Assembly: GCA_964036195.1 (NCBI GenBank)
Contig: OZ038460.1
Location: 18,541,504-18,605,503 of the forward strand
Direction: 5' to 3'
DNA length: 64,000 nt
Origin: Sphaerolaimus hirsutus
Taxonomy: Eukaryota; Nematoda; Chromadorea; Monhysterida; Sphaerolaimidae
Positions within the stretch are counted from its first letter, which is position 1; every line of letters starts with the position of its first letter. The notes beneath the pieces were generated by a model. The model was not told the origin of the DNA. It made no database searches and was given only the letters and a program-made list of their open reading frames with translations. Shown here piece by piece: positions 10,656-20,155 of this stretch. The translations under genes and the position numbers were made by a program.

Positions 10656-11281
10656 CCGTGGCTGCGCGATCTCGACGACGACATCAACTTTGAGCAGCGC
10701 TTGAGGCAACCTGTGAGTTTAAACAGCATTTTTTAAGTTTTATGGTAACGTTTTACCGTACGGTACAGTGTGGTAAGAATACAAAGTGCATTATCCATCA
10801 TTTTCAGTTCCGTCTCTACATGGATAATGCCAAAGTGCACCGGACCAAAGCTGTAAAAAAGGTGCTGCACAAGAACCGGGCACTTTTCCGGGCGCTAAAA
10901 ACGCCGGCCTGCAGTCCGGACTGCAATCCGGTGGCGCTCCCAAACCCTGTAAAATGCTCTGCAAATGTCAAATGTCATGAAAAGTGTCAAAAGCCATGTA
11001 AAATGCTGGGTAAAATGGTGTAACGTCATTTTACCCAGCATTTTACATGACTTTTGACACTTTTCACAACATTTGACGCTTACAGGGCATTTTACAGGGT
11101 CTGAAACTGCCCCCTGATTGAAAACATCTGGAGTTCGATCGACCGGCGTGTCTCCCGCGACAATTGCACCAACGTGCACATGCTGATCGATCGCGTTAGG
11201 GAGGGCTGGTCGACGCTGACAGTCGACGAGTGCAAACGGCAGATTAAAAAAATGCCCGACCACCTCAAAGAGGTCAGCTGA
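10656..11281 (+). pseudogene. Tc1/mariner transposase fragment, DD37E spacing
   Basis: The reading frame 10808-10933 gives YMDNAKVHRTKAVKKV and TPACSPDCNPV. It resumes at 11117 with IENIWSSIDRRVSRDN and ends at a TGA (11279-11281) after KKMPDHLKEVS. These are the second catalytic Asp (MDNAKVH) and the NPxIENxW motif with the catalytic Glu. Counting across the insertion, 37 residues separate Asp and Glu (DD37E, a pattern described for some mosquito ITm elements). An H-family hairpin (10934-11114, flanked by TG) splits NPV from IEN. An upstream frame, 10656-10712 (PWLRDLDDDINFEQRLRQP), is followed by GTGAGT and may be an earlier exon. The N-terminus is lost in the gap. Confidence 0.8.
10934..11114. 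mobile_element. H-family hairpin inserted in the transposase
   Basis: The halves are GCGCTCCCAAACCCTGTAAA and TTTTACAGGGTCTGAAACTG, with TG on both flanks (10932-10933 and 11115-11116). Removing the insert and one TG restores the NPV-IEN reading frame, which fixes its borders. Confidence 0.85.
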
Positions 11282-12256
11282 AGCGCGGATTTCACACTAA
11301 ATACTAGTGTGATGTTTTGTTTGGGTTTTAGTGATTTTGTTTGTGATATTTTGTGAATTTTTCTTGCTTTTTTTGCACGTCCGGGCGGTCCCCGGGCGTT
11401 TTTTTAAAACCGTCTCCGTGTCCGAACCCAAGTGAGCCATGAAATTTTGTATAAAAAAAAGTGTGGGCCGCTTGCGCGGCCCACATGGCGTTATACTGGG
11501 GGGTGTTGCATGGCGTTTTTAGAGAAATGTTAGGGCTTTATTTTGATACCGGCCAAAATTTTCTGAGGTATATAGTTTCGGCGTAATAAAGTTTTTTCTA
11601 AAAATTTGCGAAGTGTCCGAAGCCAAGGAAACACGGGTGTATATAAGATTTGTGCATTTATACAAGATTTGATGCTGCCGCAAGTGCTGAAACAACAATA
11701 CCTGTCATCTGAGAACAAAGTGCGCACTTGCGCGCAAAAATTGGTAAAATTGCTTATGAAATCGCCTTCTAAAAGTGCCATTCCTGGCCTATTTGAAGTC
11801 AGGCCCAGTGAGGATAGAATATCGAAAATATCGAAAAAATGGTCGATATTCGATATTTTTCAAAATTTTCGATATCGATATTCGATATGAAAAAATAGTC
11901 GATATCCGATATTCGATACGATATATCGTCCCAACCCTAGAAGTGTGGTAAGCTGTGTGAAATGTTGTTCTATTATTCCGGAATTTGACATTTTTCACAT
12001 TTTGAATGACATTTAACACTTCCCTACCCGTGAGGGCAGGGGTTTTGTAGATTTGAACCCCTGCGGGGGTTCATATAGATAGTAAATCGCTCCTCCGGAG
12101 GGATAGATACCTAGCTAATAAAAAAAATATTTTTTTCGGTGGGGTCTTAACATTTATGTCACCAGCGTCAACATTTCCGTTGTATTTAGATATGAAAGCT
12201 GTGAATGATACATCGCCCCAAAACACGCGAATACGCCACATAACCCCCAAACCAAC

Positions 12257-12996
12257 TAGTGTTCAGACGATATCAGGGGTCTCGAATGGGGGGGGGGGGT
12301 TGGGGGGGGGTTACCCCTCCCCAAACCGCCCAGCTATCTATCTATCCCGGAGGCCGCTCAGCTATCTATCTATCCCGGAGGCAAAATTTTGGGCTACTAC
12401 CCCCTAAACCCCCCCCCCCCCAATCGCCCAGCTATCTACCTATCTGGAGCAATTTTTCAGAAACTATACCCCAATTTTCGCTCAAAATCGCTATTTTTCA
12501 TACCTATATATAGATTTTCACCTCCAAAATCACTAGTTCATGCATCTAACTGCCTATTTTCAGCTATTTTAAGTACTATATGCTCTTGTATACCCATTTT
12601 GAGCTATTTTACACCTACTTTTAGCGATTTTTCTCCCTTTTCTTCCTTCTATGCCCCGAAAAAAGCCTATATATCAAACCACCACAACCCCCCCCCCCCC
12701 AAACCCCCCCCCAGAAAATTTTTCAGCTATCTATCCCTCCGGAGGAGCGATTTGCTATCTATCCAACCACTCGGAGGGTCAAAATTCAAGATACCCCTGG
12801 ACGATATATCGTATAGAACATCGACTGTTTCTTTCATATCGAATATCAATATCGAAAATTTTGAAATCATCATCATCATTGAATATCGATCATTTTCGAA
12901 TATCGATATCGAGGTTACATATCGTATCGATATCGAATAGAGTTCCAGAAAAAATATCGAATATCGATATCGAAAAGTCATATCGTCCGGACCCCC
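12257..12996. mobile_element. TATCGATA-rich hAT MITE, split by another hAT
   Basis: The termini are TAGTGTTCAGACGATAT and ATATCGTCCGGACCCCC, flanked by AAACCAAC (12249-12256 and 12997-13004). It is the orthologue of 9823-10028. A CAGGGGTCTC-family hAT (12274-12799) lies inside it. Confidence 0.8.
12274..12799 (+). mobile_element. hAT-type element, CAGGGGTCTC family
   Basis: The ends are CAGGGGTCTC and the complement of GATACCCCTG. The 8-bp duplication is GACGATAT (12266-12273 and 12800-12807). The interior carries CAGCTATCTATCTATCCCGG repeats and long C/G tracts. It is absent from the left arm. Other copies are at 35198-35693, 40713-41979 and 43431-43941. Fragments of the same interior (CGGAGGAGCGATTTACTATC) lie at about 10180-10250 and 12020-12110 in both arms. 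Confidence 0.9.
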
Positions 12997-13052
12997 AAAC
13001 CAACCCCAGAATCACAAGCCACAACCCCACAATCAACCCTCCCCCTACCCAC

Positions 13053-13809
13053 CTGGCTCACAGAAACAATAGCCGGGTCGTAGGGCAACCCGCCGCCAAG
13101 GTGGGCACGGGCTTGGGCGTCTCCCTGACGATCAGATCCTTGATATCGGTCGCCTTGAATATGATGTACTCGAACACCTCGTCCCTGGCCGGCACTGGGT
13201 TGCTCCGTGGGGCGATCCTCCGTCCCGTAGAATTTTACTGGGGGGTTGGGGGGTTAGGGGTAAGGCGGAGTTTGGTATTCATGGAAAAGCGTGTTTTTCC
13301 AACGACCTTTAAGAACGATCTTAAAAATCGCTGAAAAACAACCCTACAATTTACCGCTTAATAAAGAAACTTTCAGTTTCACTTATCACAAATTAAAAGT
13401 TAAACGTGGAAACGTTTTAAGTTATCGATATTACACATCGCCCCCAATTTCGATAACCCCGACATATCGACCACATTTTCGATATCCTCATCATTAAAAA
13501 AAAACGAAAAACTCAAGCAGTGGCCAGCTCCGCAACTTTACAAATGAAAAAAGTTGCAAATCAAGTGTTAAGTGCCACGTAAAATTTTCCGCCACAGGTA
13601 CTTCTCGTAACAATACACACGCACCTAACGCAACCCAGTTTTCCCAGAATTGAAAAATTAGCTCAATAAACCTCACCTTTAGCCAAGGCAATAGTCTGTT
13701 CCGTAGTGTCCACAGTGTACAGTATGCCCTCGTATCGAATTTCAGCCTTGGAAATCAAACTTATTCTCGACCCCAAATAGGGCGTTTGCGGCGCTTTCGG
13801 CGATGCCAT
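13053..13809 (-). CDS. car-1: LSM14/CAR-1 N-terminal exons (right copy, with paired frameshifts)
   Basis: Exon 1 is 13809-13677 (ATG at 13809) and exon 2 is 13237-13053, mirror images of 9006-9138 and 9584-9768. Exon 1 is intact. In exon 2 the sequence after GATCGCCCCAC reads GGAGC where the left copy reads AGAC (+1, near 13207), and GGCGGCGGG replaces GGCGGGCGGG (-1, near 13095). The two shifts cancel and no stop arises between them, so about 37 codons of the LSm-domain end ([19 protein letters not shown] in the left copy) are replaced by an unrelated Arg/Gly/Gln-rich stretch. Either this copy is decaying or the bases are assembly errors. As in the left copy, the 3' exons are not seen. Confidence 0.8.
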
Positions 13810-16114
13810 TGCGATCTTCCGAGGTTCTAAATTTTAATTGTTTTTGTTTTTTAAATCCAATTTTCGATCTTCCGGCGACCGCGGTCGATTTAAATGCGAG
13901 TTCTTTTCAAGTTACTTCGTTTCAACCTTTCAACGAGCAAAACAGTGGAGTGCGACTGAATAATGAAAGGGGGGCAAGGTCTTTTCGAAATCGTGTCACG
14001 AAAAACTGGAATTTTCGGCAATGTGCCAAAAAATGAATTGAGTTTGAACAGAAGTTATGTCTCTTTTTGGCAACTTGCCAAAGTTGATAAAGCGAAGAAA
14101 TTGTGAATCTGTGCTAAATTTTTGGCTGACTTTATGACAGAAAATTGCGATTGAATAGCTAATGTTGCTACTGATAAAACGAATACGAAACCTAAGAGAA
14201 GTGAAGTTACGACTTTGGATGTTTTCGGACATAAACATCGGAGTAACTTTCATGGTGTACGATTTGGATAGCACAGAAGGTGCACTTGGGGACTTCCGTT
14301 CCAAAAGTTCACAAGCGCCAAATCCAGAAAAATCGAGTTAGCTGTGGATTCGACATCCACGTATAATTCTGCCCATTTTGGTAAAAAAATCAGTGTTATA
14401 GTCCATTTCGTTCCCGAGATACAGTGGTACCGTTTTTCAGAAAAATCACAATTTTCATATCAAAAGTGCACATATCCATCTCAGATCCCCTATGAAAAAC
14501 AGGACTTTCATTTCGTAAGTGCACATATCCATGTCAGACCACCGGAGTTTCATTTCATAAGTGCACATATCCAAAAAATAGTTTCATTTCCAAAAGTGCA
14601 CCGTGCTTCGGATCGCTCGCGAAGAGCCGGCCGGATTTCCCATACAAAATAAAGTTTCATTTCCAAATGTGCATACATGAATTTCCAAATTTATTTTGCT
14701 CTATAAATCGAGTACAGGTATAAATATAGATCTGAAAATTTAGGTTTGTGTACTTCTCGAAAGGGCTTCTCAGTGGTGTAATTGGTTTTGCCCTGCGATG
14801 CACCGTTAGGAAGTTATTTACATTTCAAGTTCAGATTTTCAAATTTACTCATTTTGGGTGGTTTACAAAATATGACATAACTCCCAAAATATTTACCAGC
14901 CAACAAAATTTAGGGACACAAAAATTGTAGACAAATGTCCAAGATATCTGAAAAGTGCAGGGCAAGCTTTGTTGCCCAAACATGGCGCTGCCGGGCCAGC
15001 GCCAAACTTTAAAATGCAATTTTGAAAATTCAAAAAATCTGGATATGTTTACTTTTGGAATGAAAGTCCCCACTTGTATACGCTGAAAATATTTTGGATA
15101 CAAAAACTGTTGGATTCGATTTTTTTAAAAAGAAATGAAAATGCATTTTCAGAAACGGCGACACAATGACTTCGATTCAGTCATCACAAACACATGAAAG
15201 CTTTAATCCTAAAAAACGGGCATCTTTTGCAAATTAAATTTTTGGCTAAAACAGATTAATATCCAAATGAAAACAATATAAAGAACATAAGAGTAAGGAA
15301 ATTCGTAATGAAACATCCAAAGTTTATACTTCAGAATCGGAAATTCAACTCAGAAGTAAAGCTGGAAAAAATTCATTTTGTTGTCACTAGCGAAACTTTT
15401 CGTTCCATTTACGCACGTTACTGGGCGCATTCAACACGTAAGAAAAATGACGATTTACTATTAACTAAACACTACCGTAACCTGTTTTCATAAAAAGAAA
15501 ACTCCGCCTCCTGTTTACGAAATCACGAAGTATTTCTTTCTTCCGTTGGTCGTTTTCCTGAAACACCGCGTAAAATGTCGCTGTGTCTTGCTCGGATGAA
15601 AGTCGCGATGCCGCCGGCACGGTATTTTACTGATTTTATTTTGTCGAATTTGGGTGACACGGCCATAGTTATTGTTGCACAATGAACATGAATGGGCATG
15701 CACAAATAGAAGCTTTTGCGCTAAAAATGCTTCAAAACCAATTAAAACAACCACCAATGGTAATGTGCATGTGAAATTGAACGCTTGCGCCCAAAATACC
15801 TAGTGCAAAAGTAATATCTCACTATTTCGCATAACTAATATTTTACTTTTCAAAATATCTTGGAATGATCGGCATTTTAAAATTATTTTTGAATGCTTTT
15901 TTTAACACGGATTTTTTCCGGACCGGACATAAATGAAGCCAGGTATGGTAGTTTTATATAACAATTTATACTTAAGTTGCAACAAAATTATCACCCTCTC
16001 CGCACATTTCCACCACACTACGATGGAAAACACTACCTTTTTCAACAACCCAGGTTTTAAAAAAACAACGAAAAAACCCAAAACACTCCAAAATATGGTA
16101 TACCCCCCCCCCAG
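13810..16114. promoter_or_regulatory. Divergent LSM14 / SOD2 intergenic region (right)
   Basis: This is the mirror of 6812-9005, with the transposon at 14288-15071 added and the hAT of the left arm absent. It contains the conserved AAAACTCCGCC motif at about 15493-15503. The SOD2 leader exon is expected here; it was not identified. Confidence 0.4.
14288..15071. mobile_element. GGGGACTT inverted-repeat element, 4-bp duplication (copy 1)
   Basis: The termini are GGGGACTTCCGTTCCAAAAG and the complement of TTTTGGAATGAAAGTCCCC. The target duplication is ACTT (14284-14287 and 15072-15075). The left arm has the empty site GTGCACTTGTAT in reverse complement, near 8528-8540. The interior carries repeats of AAGTGCACATATCCA and TTTCATTTC. 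It has no ORF. I cannot assign a superfamily. Confidence 0.85.
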
Positions 16115-19100
16115 CCTATGCGTGACGAGCGCGCTGCACAAGCACACTTTGCCGGACCTGTCGTACGACTACGGCGCGCTCGAACCCACCATTTCTGCCG
16201 AGATCATGCAGCTGCACCACGCAAAGCACCACGCCACCTACGTGGCCAACTTGAACGTGGCCGAGGAACAGATGAAGGAGGCTGTGCACAAAGGTGGGGG
16301 GTTACGGTGTCGGTGTGGACTGTTTTTCCGGTGTGGGATGTTTGTTGGTTGTCTACCGTATCGATTACTGGAAGTTTGTACGGTACGTGGTTTAGAGTGA
16401 CAAGAATGAGTGCGCAGAGAAAGTGCACCGGGCATTCCTGTTAATTGACTTTCGAGATTGACGTTGTTCTACGTTTTTTTGACATTTGGATTGATCGTTA
16501 CTTTTTGAAGCCAAAAAATCAATCAACAATGTCAGTCGTAATTGCAAAATTTCCAATTTCTGGCAAGGCAGGGACGTATCCAGGATTTTTGAGCGGGGGG
16601 GGGGGGGCTGCTTGTTTACGGAGGCCGGCGAGGGGGGGGGGCCCCTAAAATTTTAGCTACATAGTGGCGGAATGGGGCCATGGCGCTGGCGCCATTAGTA
16701 GGCGCCACGCCATGGCGCCATTGGCGTTGGCGTCAGCGCCATGGAACGCTGTATTTGAATGTAAATTTACATACAAAACAGCAAAAAGCACAACAACAAA
16801 GAGCCACATGGAGCAAATCTGATGATAGTACCTTATGTCTGGTGAAGAATGCGCGCTTGCGCGCAAAAATTTTTACGCTGGCGTTGAAAAAGTCCCATTT
16901 TCCGGCCATTTTCTGGTCTCGCCCCGGGAGGGGGGGGGCTGCAGCCCCCCCCGCCCCCCCCCTGGATACGGCCCTGTGGCAAGGTAAATATCACAGTATC
17001 GTATGCCGTTTCAGCTTAAGTTGTCAATTTGTAACACTCCAGTTCATATTTGTAACTTCACTTGACAATTGTCACTTGACAAGCTTCTCTTTTTTATTAG
17101 AATTTCTCCTCCAAAATTACCCAAAAAACCTAAGATCACATACGCAGGCGACGTGAAAAAGATGATTTCACTGCAGGGCGCGCTGAAGTTCAACGGCGGC
17201 GGCCACATCAACCATACGATTTTCTGGCAAAACCTCTCACCCGATGGGGGCGGCGAGCCTCAAGGTTCGGTTTCAACAAGAATTTAATGTCAATTTTTCA
17301 ACGTAAATATTTTGAAATAATTTTGCATCCTCTTTTTGCGCCGGGCATTAACCGGAAAAATACGGCTGTATCCAATTGCGCTGCACACTCCGGTTCACTG
17401 CCGATAAACTAAAAATTTGGCAAACGTATAAATCACTGAATTGCTCCTACTTGCCATTGAGCACTTTCCTTCTCAACTGGCCACTGCTGAATTGTCACTT
17501 GCAGGATGGAATGTGCCTACACACTAGTTTTCACCGTGACTTCGGTGAAAACTGACATTTTTTCAAATGCAAATTAATCATCACAGTGGAACGATTTCAT
17601 TTAATCTAAATTTTAATTAATGAAAGTTTAAATTTGAAAACTAAAACACATGGGGACACCATTCCAAAAGTTAACATATCCAGATTTTTCGATTTTTCAA
17701 AATCGCATTTTAAAGTTTGGCGCTGGCCCGGCAGCGCCATGTTTGGGCGACAAAGCTTGCCCTGCACTTTTCAGATATCTCGGACATTTGTCTACAATTT
17801 TTGTGTCCCTAAATTTTGTCGGCTGGTAGATATTTTGGGAGTTATGTCATATTTTGTAAACCACCCAAAATAAGGAGTAAATTTGAAAATTTGAACTTGA
17901 AATGTAAATAACTTCCTAACGGTGCATCGCAGGGCAAACCAATTACACCACTGAGAAGCCATTTTCGAGAAGTACACAAACCTGAATTTTCAGATCTATA
18001 TTTTTACCCGTACTCGATTTATAGAGCAAAATAAATTTGGAAATTCACGTATGCACATTTGGAAATGAAACTTTATTTTGTATGGGAAATCCGGCCGGCT
18101 CTTTCGCGAGCGATCCGGAGCACGCGTGCACTTTTGGAAATGAAACTATTTTTTGGATATGTGCACTTATGAAATGAAACTCCGGTGGTCCGACATGGAT
18201 ATGTGCACTTTCGATATGAAAGTTCTGTTTTTCATAGGGGATCTGAGATGGACGTGCACTTTCGATATGAAAATTGTGATTTTTCTGAAAAACGGTACCA
18301 CTGTATCTCGGGAACGAAATGGACTATAACACTGATTTTTTTACCAAAATGGGCAGAATTATACGTGGATGTCGAATCCACAGCTAACTCGATTTTTCTG
18401 GATTTGGCGCTTGTGAACTTTTGGAACGGAAGTCCCCACATATAGCATACAATAAGAGTAGGCTGAATTTTTTCTTTTTTTGCGAACTTTTTTCCTTATA
18501 TATTTCATAGCTCCCGCCATTTCCCGGCACCTAGATCATCACCAAAAATCATCCCTCCAAAAAAAAACAGGCGACCTCCTAGCGGCGATCAAGCGCGACT
18601 TCGGCACCGTGGACAACATGAAAACCAAACTTTCTGCGCTGTGCGTCGGCGTGCAGGGCAGCGGGTGGGGGTGGCTCGGCTTTGACCCCCAAGCTGGACG
18701 TTTGAGGCTGGCACAGTGCCAGAACCAGGACCCCCTACAGCCGACTACTGGTCAGTTTTTTTATTGGAAGTGTGTGAAAGCCCCTACTAGGGACTTAATT
18801 GTTCATGATTTTGGAGCCGGGGGTACTGTGCTCGTTTTACTATAGTGGATGTAAATACTGGTGTTACTCGTAGCGTTGAATTGGGATCGGAACCTGGGGG
18901 CAGTCCCAAACCCTGTAAAATGTGTCAAAAGTCGTGTAAAATTCCTGGAGAATGGCAAACTTACGTTTGCCATTTTACCGAGAATTTTACATGACTTTTG
19001 ACACTTTGCGTGACATTTGACATTTTACAGGGTCTGGTATTGGCAACAGTTGACATTTCCTGTCGTTGTCAACAGGCCAAAATCACCTCCCAATAATTGA

Positions 19101-19398
19101 AAATATTTCCGTAGGACAATTTGTGTGAATGACAAATCATTCACATGTTCATTCACACACAATTCACATTTGACACGCTTAACACTGAAAATGCAGTTGA
19201 CATCCGTCAACTAGTTCGCTTCTTTAAATACTTGCCAATTTCAATTGCCCAGGCCTGGTGCCGCTGCTCGGCATCGACGTTTGGGAACACGCCTACTATC
19301 TGCAATACAAAAACGTTCGGCCCGATTACGTTAAGCACATTTGGAACGTTATCAATTGGAACGATGTGGCGAAACGTTTGCAAAAAGCGAAGGCCTGA
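16115..19398 (+). CDS. sod-2: Mitochondrial Mn superoxide dismutase (right copy)
   Basis: Exons are 16115-16293, 17148-17264, 18571-18750 and 19253-19398 (TGA at 19396). Donors are GTGGGG, GTTCGG and GTCAGT; acceptors are CCAG, GCAG, ACAG and CCAG; phases agree throughout. The product from exon 1 is about 206 residues, close to a mature Mn-SOD. Conserved blocks in order are [61 protein letters not shown], and [20 protein letters not shown] with all four metal ligands. The C-terminus is [10 protein letters not shown]. The start codon and transit peptide exon are upstream and unidentified. Intron 1 holds a hAT (16569-16976) and intron 2 the element at 17652-18437. LSM14 is divergent upstream. 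Confidence 0.93.
16569..16976 (-). mobile_element. hAT-type MITE, CAGGGCCGTATCC family (right arm)
   Basis: The termini are CAGGGACGTATCCAGG and CCTGGATACGGCCCTG. The 8-bp duplication is TGGCAAGG (16561-16568 and 16977-16984). It has the same family and same orientation relative to SOD2 as 5906-6338, but a different target site in the otherwise matching intron. Confidence 0.9.
17652..18437. mobile_element. GGGGACTT inverted-repeat element, 4-bp duplication (copy 2)
   Basis: It is in inverted orientation relative to copy 1. The ends are GGGGACACCATTCCAAAAG and CTTTTGGAACGGAAGTCCCC, and the duplication is ACAT (17648-17651 and 18438-18441). It splits an older TAGTTTTCACCGTGAC MITE whose left-arm orthologue (4124-4352) is intact, so it inserted after the arms separated. 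Confidence 0.85.
18898..19043. mobile_element. H-family hairpin (mirror of 3567-3713)
   Basis: The ends are GGGCAGTCCCAAACCCTG and TTTTACAGGGTCTGGTATTG. It lies in SOD2 intron 3. Confidence 0.75.
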
Positions 19399-20155
19399 GT
19401 GTCTGGATATTTAGATGTGCATTTATTGTAGGGAAATTTATGTAGATTTGGATTGTGGAGATGATTTAGAAAAATCGCATTTCGGGTTACGCAAGTTGGG
19501 TTTTTCACCTATGACGTTCGCAATTACGAGTTTCTGATAGAAAGTACGAGTGAATTCGACTGCTTTACACATTTACAAATGAACCTAGATTTTTACGCCA
19601 AAATCCACAATATTGCAATTTAATTCGAATATTACCTAGATAAATCAATCATTTCTACATTTATTTTTCTCACAAGAGCGGGCTGACTGGGTACCAAACC
19701 ACAACAAACTTCATCATTTTACATTCACATTCGATCACCACTTCACGTATCACACATCACACTTCACCAGGGGTTTTGTGGGGTTTGGGGTGTGGACTTT
19801 TCTGTGCATAGGTCGGATAGCTGTGGCTTTCGGATTATTCAGAAAGTTATGTTATTGATTTGTGGTATACGAGGGGTTGACTGACATTATGGATGGTTTC
19901 AAAATCCGAAAATGTGATTGAGATATCTGTCATTTCAATGTAAACGTGACTTGACATCCGGAAGTCTCATTTTCCGATAAAATTCGAAAGCAAGAAATCA
20001 ACAATCAGATGGTGGTGTAATGATCAAAAATTTTTTTGACACCCTGGTGTAATCAAATCCATCCCTACCACACAGAACCCCCGCCCTTCACACACGCCCT
20101 ACACACATCCGCCAGCCCCCAATCAGTAGTGCATCACCCCACTTGACATGACATT

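Larger units (their letters stand above)
10336..11941. other. Spacer between the palindrome arms
   Basis: Arm homology stops at about 10335 on the left and 11942 on the right, where it meets the CCAACCCTA end of a TATCGATA-rich hAT. The spacer holds the 200-base gap, a degraded mariner transposase with an H hairpin in it, and a fragment (11410-11640) related to the hairpin at 5093-5405. No host gene was seen. Confidence 0.7.

Noticed and set aside
10340-10729. Open frames spanning the N run
   Set aside because: They are artefacts of the 200-base gap. The same applies at 50593-50925.
12389-13334. Long plus-strand frames (up to 227 codons) over the CAGGGGTCTC and TATCGATA elements, and similar ones at 35166-35525, 40588-41039 and 43395-43977
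   Set aside because: They are repeat translations (poly-Pro, AIYLSRR and ISNIDIE strings) recurring in every element copy, with no protein similarity.
15308-15493. Plus-strand frame MKHPKFILQNRKFNSE as a SOD2 transit-peptide exon
   Set aside because: It is not clearly amphipathic or Arg-rich with few acids, and it has no donor in phase with the 16115 acceptor that I could support.
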